Source: Dyadobacter sp. 676
Lineage (GTDB): Bacteria > Bacteroidota > Bacteroidia > Cytophagales > Spirosomataceae
Length of the DNA stretch: 64,000 bases
Assembly (NCBI RefSeq): GCF_040448675.1
Contig: NZ_CP159289.1
Span: 620,001 to 684,000, forward strand
Direction: 5' to 3'
Of the stretch, positions 25,468 to 35,275 are shown piece after piece; the first letter of the stretch is position 1; the number at the start of each line of letters is the position of its first letter. The position numbers were made by a program, and so were the translations under genes. The notes beneath the pieces are model-generated. The model was given only the letters and a program-made list of their open reading frames with translations, made no database searches and had not been told where the DNA came from.

Positions 25468-26907
25468 ATGAAGAAAATGTTGTTTCTGCTTACCATAACT
25501 GCGTGTAACCAGCCCAGCAGCGGCTGGCCCGATCCTGTCCCCGGAAAACCGTTCGAGATAGCCACCGCCGAAGATTCGGCGCGAACCAACGGACCTTTTA
25601 TGCGCATTCATCCGATGGGGCATTATCCGGAGATGATCCATGACAATATCGAACGGCAGCCGAAGCTCAAAATAGAGGATTGGCTGTCTACGCCAATCCC
25701 GCTCGCCGATTTTGGGCGTATCCTGAAACCCGGACAGGAAATGGAAATGGTCGCATTCGGTGGTGGCTTAACCGCAGGTGTGATGAATGGCGGCATTACC
25801 CGGGAAAGTCAGCAAACCAACTATACCAATTTGCTGGCGCATCAGATGGGGATTAAGAATTTCGAGATGCCGCTTTTTGATAAGGAGCATTACAATGGCA
25901 CTGGCTATTACGTATATCGTAATACGGAAAGCGGGTATCCGCAGTGGGACCGGGTGGTGAACAATACCATTTCGGCTTTGCCGGGAGATCCGCCGACCAT
26001 GCCGGAGTATCTCGGGAAGATTTCTAATTACGCAATGCCTGATGGTAGAGCAGAATGGCTGATACATGACGACGCATGTGAGAACTGCGAATTGAATAAG
26101 ACCATGATCCCATGGTTCAAAAGGTACCTGCCCAGATATCCATCCCAGGCATTTCAGAAAATCAGGGAAGATGTGCCTTACAATTTTGTCATTCTAGATG
26201 AGTTTTTCGATCGTTGGATGACTGGAATTAGATTGACAGGGCAAATAGGGATGTATGATATAGCTTTTAATGGCTCCATTCAACTTTCGGGAAAAATCAC
26301 CGACTATGCCCTCAACGGCGTATTAAACAAAGGTCAAAAAGGGGTGATATTTACAGTTCCCCGCTACCAGGATCTACCGTACATGGACTGGTATTCGAGC
26401 CAGGAGCTGGCAAAAAGAGGATGGGGTATTTATATTAGTTTTAATCGCAATGGCAATGCAGATCAGCTTTTGGATGTCTCACGACCCAGTTCCATGATCC
26501 CGTCCGCCAAATTGCATCACCTTTTCGAAAATTTCAGTCGTGGCGGGGAATTTCGGGTCAATTTCCAAGATGTAGAAGTGATAGACGAAGGGGAAACTTT
26601 TAGTTCCGATCCCCGCCCATACAACGGTAAAATTAGGGAATATGCGGCGGAAAAGGACCTCGCCGTGGTAGATCTCTTCGACCTCTACCAGCGCATTCAC
26701 CAGGGAGGATACAGAACAGATGACGGTATTGAAGTGGATGGAACCGCTTACGGTAACTTTTTTTCGTCGGACGGCATCTATCCCACGCCGTTCGGACAGG
26801 CCATTATTACCAATGAGGTTATCAAGGCGATTAATAAGCATTATAACGCTAAGATCCCTTTGATAGATATTGCCGAATTCGTCAAAAAGACAGAATTTGA
26901 AAAATAA
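25468..26907 (+). CDS. SGNH/GDSL-like lipoprotein lacking catalytic residues
   Basis: About 479 residues from ATG 25468; the frame is open 120 bases further but only this ATG gives a lipoprotein signal (MKKMLFLLTITAC). The chain follows the SGNH hydrolase layout of Bacteroidota lipoproteins, but block I reads FGGGLTAG where active members have G-x-S-L-T-A-G, the block III G-x-N-D motif is not seen (LDEFFDRW stands there), and block V reads SSDGIYPTP where the family has D-x-H-P-T. Ser and His are therefore replaced by Gly and Tyr. It is probably a pseudoenzyme, perhaps a binding protein. It is 21 bases upstream of a second SGNH-type gene. Confidence 0.75.
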   Translation: MKKMLFLLTITACNQPSSGWPDPVPGKPFEIATAEDSARTNGPFMRIHPMGHYPEMIHDNIERQPKLKIEDWLSTPIPLADFGRILKPGQEMEMVAFGGGLTAGVMNGGITRESQQTNYTNLLAHQMGIKNFEMPLFDKEHYNGTGYYVYRNTESGYPQWDRVVNNTISALPGDPPTMPEYLGKISNYAMPDGRAEWLIHDDACENCELNKTMIPWFKRYLPRYPSQAFQKIREDVPYNFVILDEFFDRWMTGIRLTGQIGMYDIAFNGSIQLSGKITDYALNGVLNKGQKGVIFTVPRYQDLPYMDWYSSQELAKRGWGIYISFNRNGNADQLLDVSRPSSMIPSAKLHHLFENFSRGGEFRVNFQDVEVIDEGETFSSDPRPYNGKIREYAAEKDLAVVDLFDLYQRIHQGGYRTDDGIEVDGTAYGNFFSSDGIYPTPFGQAIITNEVIKAINKHYNAKIPLIDIAEFVKKTEFEK

Positions 26908-26928
26908 CATTCATCAACCAACATAGAA

Positions 26929-28745
26929 ATGAAAACACTTTTCATGTGGATATGCGTATTCACCTGCTTCATCTCTCGTACTTGCGATGCGCAAATAGTA
27001 TCGCTGTCTTATCCGGTTAATAACAGTGTAATCCAACGTAACACCCTTAACACTGTAACTGTCGCAGGTCAACTTATTTACGGCGACCTTACGGTTACGG
27101 TCAGTTACAGGTTCCGTCCGGTAAGCGCGACCGGTGTTCCGGGGGGTACCCGGCCCTGCAACCAATCTTAGCCTCGCACCCAACGGCATGTTTTATGCGC
27201 TGCCAGTGATAAGTAAGGGTTGGTACTTGTGTGAAATCCTCGTGAACGGTGTTGTTTATACCGCTAACAAATTTGGCGTAGGCGACGTATTTATCATCGC
27301 CGAACAGTCCAACGCCCAAGGTGTTAAAGATGAGCAATATAAGCTACCTGCAGGCTCGGGTATACCTGAATGGGTCGTAGGAGCGTCCGAAGACAAAACT
27401 TGTACTAAAAAACTACCCGAATCGTTCACCAACATGTTTCCGCTGAACACTGCTGATGATGCGAAGCGGCATGGCCCTTTGGGGCCGACAGGAAATAGTA
27501 TATGGGCTTACGGAGTTCTCGGCAAGCTAATTTCCGACGCTAATGGAGGAATGCCGGTGGCATTCTTCAACGCGGCTACGGGAGGATCAAGTGTAACCGA
27601 ATGGAAGCAGGGCGCCGATGGCGTCGAAGCAAAACATCCCTACACCGGAGCACAAGTTTGTTTGGGTCACAATGGAGGCTCTGTGATTCCAAAGGACTAT
27701 TACGGCCAGCCATACACGGCGCTGAAAACCGCTTTGAATTACTACGGATCGCTGTATGGTGTTCGGGCCGTGCTCTGGCATCAGGGGGAAGCCGATGCAG
27801 ACGCAAATGTAGACCCGGTTTACAAAGCAAGCAGTGCCGCCGACTATCAGGCAAAACTGCAAGCGGTGATTGCCAAATCCCGATCTGATTTTGCGGCGCC
27901 TAACCTCACGTGGTACATTTGCAAAGCAACTATCAGCAAGTTTGGGCCCATCAACGCGACGATTAGAACAGGACAAGGCAATACGCCAACTGGCTCCACG
28001 GTTCTTCCAGGCGCAGAGACAGACTATGTGAGTGGAAGTGCGGGAGCTACAACTGTAAGCGATGGTGGCGACGAATATCGTAAAGACAGCACCCATTTTT
28101 ATGAAGGCACGGGACAAATTAAAGGCCTTACTTGGCTCGCTGGCAAATGGGCTGCGACCATTGGTGCTCTCAGCAATCCCGTTGCCGCCAGTTACGTCCC
28201 GCTACTTATGTATTCCAAGAATAACGATTGGCGAACGCTTACCGCTCCTTCCGGAGGTGTGCAGTATCATTGGAATCCTTCACACATTAATAACCCAGGT
28301 GTTGCAGGAGGAACGACGAGCGTATTTACCACTGACAAAAATTGGTTGTTCGGTATTAGATGTTACATGAAAGATGCTATCGGAAACTGGCATGTTTCTC
28401 CTACGATAAGTGTAGGACAATATAGTAACCAACGGAAAGGAATGAATATTTCCGATGCGAAGGAAAGCGAGCAGCCAGGCTTCGAATTAAACGCCTACCC
28501 CAACCCCTTCACAAAAAAGCTTCACCGTTACATTCGATGTTGCCGATGATAATAGCTATGTCAAATTGGAAGTGGTAAATAATCAAGGCACGGTCCTGAA
28601 AACGGTTGTCAACAATCCGCATGCAAAAGGCAAATGGCAATACGAGGTCAAAGAACTACCGGAGAGCCAAAGTGATATTTTATTTTGCAGGTTAAAGGTC
28701 AATGAAAGCTATACGATCAAAAAACTTGTACACATTCATGATTAG
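26929..28745 (+). CDS. Secreted sialate O-acetylesterase-like SGNH protein with T9SS domain (two frameshifts)
   Basis: Three frames join into about 604 residues if one G is removed at 27141-27146 and one A at 28513-28518. A signal peptide (MKTLFMWICVFTCFISRTCDAQ) is followed by a strand-rich N-terminal domain, the nucleophile motif EQSNAQG, VLWHQGEAD, and DSTHFYEG near the C-terminal side, so Ser, Asp and His are all present. The end (AYPNPFTKSF..., then VKLEVVNNQG and KKLVHIHD) is a type IX secretion sorting domain, which implies export and surface attachment. Likely removes acetyl groups from a glycan. With the upstream dead SGNH lipoprotein it forms a two-gene unit. Confidence 0.75.
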
Positions 28746-28755
28746 GAAAACAAAA

Positions 28756-28784
28756 AACCCGTCGCGACGATATTGCGACGGGTT
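28756..28784 (-). terminator. Terminator after purL
   Basis: A 10-bp stem (28756-28765 with 28775-28784) with a T-run on the minus-strand side, 50 bases after the purL stop. It may also stop transcription from the convergent esterase gene. Confidence 0.8.
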
Positions 28785-28834
28785 CTGTTAGCAGAGAACC
28801 TTCTCCATCCCCCTTCTTCCCTTCCTCCTTAAAA

Positions 28835-31800
28835 TTACTTATTCCGCTCCTCGATCCACTTCCTGGCATTCACAAACGCTTCCATCCATGGCGAGACTTC
28901 ATCTTTCCGGCCCTCCGGATAATGCGCCCAGTGCCATTGGAATAGCGAACGTTCGATATGCGGCATCGTCACCAAATGCCGGCCGGTGTTGTCACAGAGA
29001 ATGGCAGTATTGTAATCCGAGCCATTAGGGTTGGCCGGGTAGGTTTCGTAGCCGTATTTGGAAACAATATGATACTGGTCCTCGGCCAATGGCAACTGGA
29101 ACCGGCCCTCCCCGTGTGATACCCATACGCCCAGCGTGCTGCCCGCAAGCGACGAGAGCATTACCGAGTTGTTAGGCTGAACAGTCATCGAAGTGAAAAT
29201 GCTTTCGTGCTTGCCACTCGCGTTATGCAGCATTTTAGGCTTGTTTTCGTGATCAGGGTTGATCAGGCCGAGTTCGATAAAGAGCTGGCAACCATTACAG
29301 ATGCCGACAGAAAGCGTGTCTTCGCGTTTGAAGAAGTTCTCGAGCGCGATTTTGGCCTTTTCGTTGTACAAAAATGCCCCTGCCCAGCCCTTGGCGGAGC
29401 CAAGCACATCGGAGTTGGAGAAACCGCCCACAGCGCCGATAAATTGAATATCTTCCAAAGTTTCACGGCCGGAAATGAGGTCCGTCATGTGGACATCCTT
29501 CACATCGAAACCGGCAAGGTACATGGCGTTGGCAAGCTCGCGTTCGGAGTTGCTGCCTTTTTCGCGGAGCACCGCGGCTTTAGGGCGCGGCTTCGAGGCG
29601 TCGATTACCGGTTTTTTACCGTCGAATTGCGCCGGGAATTTGTAGCGCAACACATGATGTTTGTAATTGTCGAAACGCTCTTTCGCGAGGCCGTTGCCGG
29701 TTTGTTTCTGATCCAGCAGATACGATGTTTTGAACCAGACGTCGCGCAGACGGTCGATATCGAAGTCCCATTTGCCTGTGGCGTCTTTCACGGTCAGCGT
29801 AGCGGCGAGATTTACAGTCCCGATCTTTTGGAAAACGATGCCATTTTCGGCCAGTATGGCCTCGGCGGGTTCGTCGGCCTGGAATACGATACCGATGTTT
29901 TCGGAAAACAGTTTCTCGATAATGTCCTGATCGCCGAGTGCCGACAAATCGATGGAAGCGCCCAGGTCGCGGTCCGCGAAGCACATTTCGAGCAAGGTCG
30001 TGATCAGCCCGCCGCTACCGATGTCGTGACCAGCATGGATTTTACCTGCTTTAATGAGCTGCTGGATCGCATTGAATGCAACCTTGAACTTTTCAGCATC
30101 CTGAATATCAGGCGTTTCGGAGCCGATTTTGTTCAGGATTTGCGCGAATGACGACCCACCCAGTTTGAAGCGATCACCCGAAAGGTTGATATAATAAATA
30201 GCACCACCCGATTTACGCAGAACCGGCTCTACCACTGCGGTAATGTCGTCGCAATGAGCGCCTGCCGAAATGATCACGGTGCCCGGGGCTATTACCTCGT
30301 CATTTTTGTATTTCTGCTTCATCGACAGGGAATCTTTTCCTGTCGGGATATTGATGCCGAGGCTGATCGCGAAGTCGGAGCAGGCCTGTACGGCTTTGTA
30401 CAAACGCGCGTCCTCGCCTTCGTTCTTACAAGCCCACATCCAGTTGGCCGAAAGCGATACCGTCGCCAGACCGTCTTTCAGCGGTGCCCAAACGATGTTG
30501 GAAAGCGCTTCGGCTACCGCGTTGCGGCTGCCTGCTGCCGGATCGATCAACGCCGAAAGCGGTGCATGGCCGATGGAAGTCGCGATGCCGTCCTTCCCTT
30601 GAAAATCGAGAGCCATTACGCCGACGTTATTTAAAGGCAATTGCAGCGGGCCCGCGCATTGCTGCTTCGCCACATGGCCGCCCACACAGCGGTCGACCTT
30701 GTTGGTCAGCCAGTCTTTCGAGGCAACCGCTTCGAGTTGCAGCATTTGTTCGAGATACTCGTGTAGCCTCGTAATGTCGTATTGAACCGGCTGGTAAGTA
30801 CGCACCACAGTTTTGTCGTGCATATATGTCTTCGGCGAGCTGCCGAACATTTCGTCCATCGCAAGGTCCATAGGCTTGGCACCGGTGGTCGACGATTCGA
30901 ATGTGAAGCGATGGTCGCCGGTCACTTCTCCTACCGTATACATCGGCGCGCGTTCGCGGTCGGCGATACGCTGAAGGAAATCGATGTTATCCTGGCTGAT
31001 CACGAGCCCCATTCTTTCCTGGGATTCGTTGCCGATGATTTCCTTTGCGGAAAGCGTCGGATCACCCACCGGCAGCTTGTCGAGGTCGATCTTGCCTCCT
31101 GTTTCTTCCACGAGCTCCGACAAACAGTTCAAATGTCCGCCGGCTCCGTGGTCATGGATGGAGACAATCGTATTATTATCGCTTTCTACCATGCCGCGCA
31201 CGGCATTAGCCACACGTTTTTGCATTTCAGGATTGGAGCGCTGGATCGCATTCAATTCAATACCTGAACCAAATGCGCCCGTATCCGCGGATGAAACGGC
31301 AGCACCGCCCATCCCGATCCGGTAGTTCTCGCCGCCCATCACCACTACTTTGTCGCCGGTGGCCGGCGTATGTTTTTTTGCCTGGTCGGCTTTTCCGTAA
31401 CCGATACCACCTGCCTGCATAATTACCTTATCGTAACCCAGCTTGCGGCCGGCTTCCTCATGCTCGAAAGTCAGCACCGAGCCGACGATCAACGGCTGAC
31501 CGAATTTGTTACCGAAATCGGTGGCGCCGTTGGATGCTTTGATCAGGATATCCATCGGCGTCTGGTACAGCCATTGGCGTTCCTCCACCCCTTTTTCCCA
31601 CGGCCTGTTTTCTTCCAGGCGCGAGAGCGCCGTCATGTACACGGCCGTACCCGCGAGCGGGATCGCGCCTTGCCCGCCTGCGAGGCGGTCGCGGATTTCA
31701 CCGCCGGAGCCCGTCGCCGCGCCGTTGAATGGTTCTACCGTGGTCGGGAAGTTGTGAGTCTCCGCTTTCAGGGAAAGTACGGATTCAAAATCCTTGATTT

Positions 31801-32500
31801 CGTAATATTCCGGCACATCCGGGCGCTTCGGCGCGAACTGCTGCACTACCGGACCTTTCAGGAACGCAACATTGTCTTTATATGCCGAAACGATCGAGTT
31901 CGGATTCGTTTCCGAAGTCTTACGGATCAGTTTGAACAGCGATACCGGTTGCTCCTGGCCGTCGATCACGAATACCCCATTGAAGATCTTGTGACGGCAA
32001 TGCTCTGAGTTGACCTGCGAAAAGCCGAATACCTCGGAGTCGGTGAGCTTTCGGCCAAGTTTTCCGGCGAGGTTGTTGAGGTAATCCACCTCCTCGTCGC
32101 TTAATGCAAGGCCTTCCTGCTTGTTATAGGCAGCAATATCGTCGATTTCCCGAATGGGTTCAGGTTTGATATTAATGGTGTAAATGTCCTGGTTCAGCTC
32201 GCTGTATTTCTGCGAGAGCATCGGATCGAAATCCGTGAAATCAGCACTTACCTTTTTAAATTCCTCGATGCGTACAATGCCTTCCAATCCCATATTTTGG
32301 GTAATTTCGACGGCATTGGTGCTCCACGGCGTGATCATGGCAGCACGTGGCCCGACGAAACAGTCTGTGAGAACGGTCTCCTTCCGGAGTTCTGCGCCGC
32401 CGAAAAGCCAGCTCAATTTGGAAGTATCGGAGGCAGTGAGCGTTCGCTCGGTTTGTAGTGCAAAGACGGTTTCGTCCCCGCCTGTGAAGAAGTAAATCAT
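28835..32500 (-). CDS. purL: Phosphoribosylformylglycinamidine synthase (large, single-chain)
   Basis: About 1221 residues from ATG 32500; a TTG three codons upstream is the longer alternative. It converts FGAR, glutamine and ATP to FGAM in purine synthesis. It is the large form that fuses PurS-like, PurL and PurQ parts. Visible are the FGAM-synthase linker (SEVFGFSQVNSEHCRHKIF), the ATP-site glycine loops (GAATGSGGEIRDRLAGGQGA, IHDHGAGGHLNCLSELVEE), the second AIRS half (GHDIGSGGLITTLLEMCFA), and a class I glutamine amidotransferase with nucleophile Cys in GICNGCQLF and the partner His/Glu near the C-terminus. Length is a little below E. coli PurL (1295). A TACCTTTG box lies just upstream. 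Confidence 0.96.
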   Translation of the reverse strand: MIYFFTGGDETVFALQTERTLTASDTSKLSWLFGGAELRKETVLTDCFVGPRAAMITPWSTNAVEITQNMGLEGIVRIEEFKKVSADFTDFDPMLSQKYSELNQDIYTINIKPEPIREIDDIAAYNKQEGLALSDEEVDYLNNLAGKLGRKLTDSEVFGFSQVNSEHCRHKIFNGVFVIDGQEQPVSLFKLIRKTSETNPNSIVSAYKDNVAFLKGPVVQQFAPKRPDVPEYYEIKDFESVLSLKAETHNFPTTVEPFNGAATGSGGEIRDRLAGGQGAIPLAGTAVYMTALSRLEENRPWEKGVEERQWLYQTPMDILIKASNGATDFGNKFGQPLIVGSVLTFEHEEAGRKLGYDKVIMQAGGIGYGKADQAKKHTPATGDKVVVMGGENYRIGMGGAAVSSADTGAFGSGIELNAIQRSNPEMQKRVANAVRGMVESDNNTIVSIHDHGAGGHLNCLSELVEETGGKIDLDKLPVGDPTLSAKEIIGNESQERMGLVISQDNIDFLQRIADRERAPMYTVGEVTGDHRFTFESSTTGAKPMDLAMDEMFGSSPKTYMHDKTVVRTYQPVQYDITRLHEYLEQMLQLEAVASKDWLTNKVDRCVGGHVAKQQCAGPLQLPLNNVGVMALDFQGKDGIATSIGHAPLSALIDPAAGSRNAVAEALSNIVWAPLKDGLATVSLSANWMWACKNEGEDARLYKAVQACSDFAISLGINIPTGKDSLSMKQKYKNDEVIAPGTVIISAGAHCDDITAVVEPVLRKSGGAIYYINLSGDRFKLGGSSFAQILNKIGSETPDIQDAEKFKVAFNAIQQLIKAGKIHAGHDIGSGGLITTLLEMCFADRDLGASIDLSALGDQDIIEKLFSENIGIVFQADEPAEAILAENGIVFQKIGTVNLAATLTVKDATGKWDFDIDRLRDVWFKTSYLLDQKQTGNGLAKERFDNYKHHVLRYKFPAQFDGKKPVIDASKPRPKAAVLREKGSNSERELANAMYLAGFDVKDVHMTDLISGRETLEDIQFIGAVGGFSNSDVLGSAKGWAGAFLYNEKAKIALENFFKREDTLSVGICNGCQLFIELGLINPDHENKPKMLHNASGKHESIFTSMTVQPNNSVMLSSLAGSTLGVWVSHGEGRFQLPLAEDQYHIVSKYGYETYPANPNGSDYNTAILCDNTGRHLVTMPHIERSLFQWHWAHYPEGRKDEVSPWMEAFVNARKWIEERNK

Positions 32501-32517
32501 GATGTCCAATTAAGGCG

Positions 32518-32525
32518 CAAAGGTA
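32518..32525 (-). promoter_or_regulatory. Candidate purL promoter -7 box (TACCTTTG)
   Basis: Exact TAnnTTTG match on the minus strand, 18 bases before the purL ATG, implying a very short leader. The -33 element is weak. Confidence 0.5.
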
Positions 32526-32641
32526 CGATAAAAATCGCCGAAGGCCATAGGAAGAATGAAAATTGGTGACCTACCCGAACAACAACGGAAAGAATGTGCA
32601 TTGTTCCTTGGCGGGCATTTTTTCAGGCGATCACCCGGATA

Positions 32642-33688
32642 TCACCGCAACATAACCATCAAATAACTTCTCAATCCGGCCAGGTCCCTACCCGACCCCA
32701 ATAACAACGCACGGGTCACAGACCACCGCAGGCTTAAATAATAAACCGAAAGCGGAACGAACGTTGCCACGACCAACCGCAAGGCGATCGACTCCGTAAA
32801 ATGGTCGAATATAAAAATCTGTATGCCCTGATGCAGGTACATAATCACCAATGAGGCCTTTCCAATATCAACAAGCAGGCCCCAGCGGGGAAGGTTCGAA
32901 AAAACATAGACCAACACCGCCACACTTGCCAACGCACTCCCGAAAGTGACGAACGGGATTCCGTAAAAGGCATTTTTCATATCATAATAATTGGGATAAC
33001 CGGCAATAACCAGCCCAGCCCCGCATGCTGCGGCGATTAAAGCGCCCCCTATCTTGACCACCATTTTATGGTGCCTCACTAGAAAGCCGCAAAAGTAGAA
33101 TGGCACGGCAGCCAACACCACGTTTACATTGTGTGGGAACTTGAACATGTCGAAATATTGGTCATTGAGGAAACTGACGCACAGCATCCCCACAATAATG
33201 AGCATGTTGACCGGGACTGAAAAGCGGAACAGTAAAAAATTGCCGACTTGTTGGGTCAGAAACAACACCGGCACGAACCAGAATACACCCAGATAATTAT
33301 AGGCGTACCGCCCTCCCAGCAACAAACATTGCCAACCGCAGTCGTCGCGCCCCACAAGCTTGTTCACTACGAAAATCCCTGCAAAATAGACCGCGTACGG
33401 GATCAGCAACTGACCAAACTTCTCGATAAAAAAATGGCTGTAATTTTGCCGGATCACGGAAAGGTAGCCCGACAGGAAGAAAAACAGCGGCATATGAAAC
33501 GAGTAGATCGTTTTTACCCAAAGGCTACTGAAATGCTGCTCGTAAATAGCGACATGTGTAACTACGACGCATATTATGCCAAAGCCTTTCAGCATATCGA
33601 TGCGGACATCCCGTTCTTGGTGCGGGGGTTTAACGTCGGGGGCCATGTGTGCTTTTTCCTCAAAGCTGCCGCATAGCCCGCACAACAA
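32642..33688 (-). CDS. Acyltransferase 3 family membrane protein
   Basis: 348 residues, or 334 from the Met at 33646. It has about ten membrane helices and the acyltransferase 3 signature at the start: RIDMLKGFGIICVVVTHVAIY, with the essential His in VVTH, and FHMPLFFFLSGYL. Such enzymes transfer acetyl or other acyl groups to sugars of exopolysaccharide, O-antigen or modified oligosaccharides. It is on the same strand as purL but separated by about 140 bases and unlikely to share its regulation. Substrate is unknown. The DUF6644/DUF6152 pair follows in the same direction on its upstream side. Confidence 0.85.
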   Translation of the reverse strand: MLCGLCGSFEEKAHMAPDVKPPHQERDVRIDMLKGFGIICVVVTHVAIYEQHFSSLWVKTIYSFHMPLFFFLSGYLSVIRQNYSHFFIEKFGQLLIPYAVYFAGIFVVNKLVGRDDCGWQCLLLGGRYAYNYLGVFWFVPVLFLTQQVGNFLLFRFSVPVNMLIIVGMLCVSFLNDQYFDMFKFPHNVNVVLAAVPFYFCGFLVRHHKMVVKIGGALIAAACGAGLVIAGYPNYYDMKNAFYGIPFVTFGSALASVAVLVYVFSNLPRWGLLVDIGKASLVIMYLHQGIQIFIFDHFTESIALRLVVATFVPLSVYYLSLRWSVTRALLLGSGRDLAGLRSYLMVMLR

Positions 33689-33730
33689 AACGACCTAATT
33701 ATCAGTCGCCCAGCGGGAATGAACGAACGG

Positions 33731-34216
33731 CTAATAAGCCAGCAACCGCCCGCAAGCCACCACCGCCACCCAAACGACAATCGAAACACCGCCACAAATG
33801 CGGGCTAAGGCAGGCAGCTCTTCTACTCCGCCACGCAGTTTGAAAGGCTCATAAACCAACCGGTGAAACACGAATACATTCACCGCGGCGATCCATATCA
33901 ACCCTACCTTCGTCCAGAACACCGGGTCCACACCGAGCGCCTGTGCATTGGTGATAAACAGCAAAACGCCCGAAGGGACAATCAATATCAGCCCCCGTTG
34001 CGACCAGGGCAGCAAATAATTCGAGAGCACCGTAACGGGCAGATTGCGCGAAAAACCCAGCAGGCGCAGGTCGAAAAGAAAGGCTGCGCCTACCAGGAGC
34101 ACTATTCCGAGAATATGGACAATTTCAAGCGCGGGGTACAGCCACAGCGATTGCCTGATACCGACAGCCCAAGCCGATTTATCGAGCCATAAAAGCCACT
34201 GATGGTACCACTGCAC
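33731..34216 (-). CDS. DUF6644 family membrane protein
   Basis: 161 residues with four predicted membrane helices (about 27-48, 70-88, 97-115 and 138-158). It matches the DUF6644-type proteins of Bacteroidota and Proteobacteria: an N-terminal W-L-x-W-L-x-x-S-A segment, LWLYPALEIVHILGIVLLVG with a conserved His, and a second region with FHRLVYEPFKL. Function is unknown; the paired histidines facing the membrane have led to suggestions of haem binding in related families, which is not shown here. It is directly downstream (2 bases) of the DUF6152 gene, and that pairing is typical. Confidence 0.75.
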   Translation of the reverse strand: MQWYHQWLLWLDKSAWAVGIRQSLWLYPALEIVHILGIVLLVGAAFLFDLRLLGFSRNLPVTVLSNYLLPWSQRGLILIVPSGVLLFITNAQALGVDPVFWTKVGLIWIAAVNVFVFHRLVYEPFKLRGGVEELPALARICGGVSIVVWVAVVACGRLLAY

Positions 34217-34218
34217 GC

Positions 34219-34572
34219 CTAGCGAAGTTCGTATTTATCATTTCCTACAAAAATGCGCTCTGCACGCATTTCATTCTTCTCGGTTTTGTGCGGATAAGCC
34301 ACAAAACGGATCGTGGTGCCTTTTTTGATCATATCCGCATTCAGCCCGCGCGATTCCATACGCGTTACGGGCGCGAGGTAAACGGTCGTCAATTCCTTTT
34401 TGTACTTCACCTTGGCAAGCACATGGGGATTTTCGTAGGTAAGATCTTCGATTTTGGCTTTAAAATCGGTCGGTTTGGTCTGGTCGTAGTCGGCCCAGCC
34501 ATGATGCAGGAAAGTGAACGAGACGCAGGCCAGCAGCGCCAATGCAAGCGAAATGTTTTTAAACTTTGCCAT
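34219..34572 (-). CDS. DUF6152 family exported protein
   Basis: 117 residues. A signal peptide (MAKFKNISLALALLACVSFTF) is followed by the family's opening motif HHGWADYD, then a small beta-barrel-like domain (FKAKIEDLTYENPHVLAKVKYK, TTVYLAPVTRMESRGL, GTTIRFVAYPHK), resembling an OB fold. The invariant histidines near the mature N-terminus suggest metal binding, which is unproven. Located in the periplasm. It is transcribed together with the DUF6644 gene that starts 2 bases after its stop. Confidence 0.75.
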   Translation of the reverse strand: MAKFKNISLALALLACVSFTFLHHGWADYDQTKPTDFKAKIEDLTYENPHVLAKVKYKKELTTVYLAPVTRMESRGLNADMIKKGTTIRFVAYPHKTEKNEMRAERIFVGNDKYELR

Positions 34573-34645
34573 AACATGTTGAGTTTAGTGCAGTTAAAGG
34601 TAACCAAATCCATGTTCTTAAAAAACCAAACCAATAACGATACCG

Positions 34646-35266
34646 GTGCCTGCTCCGCGAAATTCTTTTCCGCTATATTTGCCCGGTCACCAAACTCAAT
34701 TTTCTACCTTGAAACATCTGGTCCTTTTTGCACTGCTTTCCGCAGCTACCCACACTTTCGCGCAGGACGGCCGTCTGCCGCTCGACGCCAAAAACAACAT
34801 CAGTTACACCGATTCGGGACAGCCTCAACTCGGCAAAACCGAGCTTCATCGGAAAATCAGGGAATGGGTCGACAAAAAATTCGGCAATGCCGAAAATGCA
34901 ATCACCAGCGACGACACACAAGCGGGCATAATTCTCATTACCAGCTACATACCTGTGATTCATTCGAACTACCAGTACGTCCGTTTCGATCTGGGCATTC
35001 AATACGACGATGGCCGGTACGACGCACGCATTACCACCCTGGACGGCGTTTCGGCGGAGCATTCTCCCGTCCGGCTGAATGCCAGGGAAAATGATGAAAT
35101 CACTGCCAAAGAGCAAATCGTCAAGACCGAGAGCAGCCGCAAGAAACGCAAGGACGCCGAACTCGCCCTGCAAATGGCGAAGGCGGATAACGACGGTATC
35201 AATACATCACTATACAACCTGCTGGCCGATCTGAAAAATTACATTACCAGGCCGAAGACCGAGTAA
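34646..35266 (+). CDS. DUF4468-type exported protein
   Basis: 206 residues from the ATG, but the likelier start is the TTG at 34709 (LKHLVLFALLSAATHTFAQ), which begins a clean signal peptide. The mature protein opens with LPLDAKNNISYTDSG and continues with a TBP-like DUF4468 domain (KIREWVDKKFG, GIILITSYIPV, YVRFDLGIQYDDGRYDARI). A charged helical C-terminus follows. Members are periplasmic proteins of unknown function, common in Bacteroidota. It is divergent from DUF6152, with which it shares a 73-base gap. Confidence 0.75.
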   Translation: MPAPRNSFPLYLPGHQTQFSTLKHLVLFALLSAATHTFAQDGRLPLDAKNNISYTDSGQPQLGKTELHRKIREWVDKKFGNAENAITSDDTQAGIILITSYIPVIHSNYQYVRFDLGIQYDDGRYDARITTLDGVSAEHSPVRLNARENDEITAKEQIVKTESSRKKRKDAELALQMAKADNDGINTSLYNLLADLKNYITRPKTE

Positions 35267-35275
35267 CCGGGCCAG

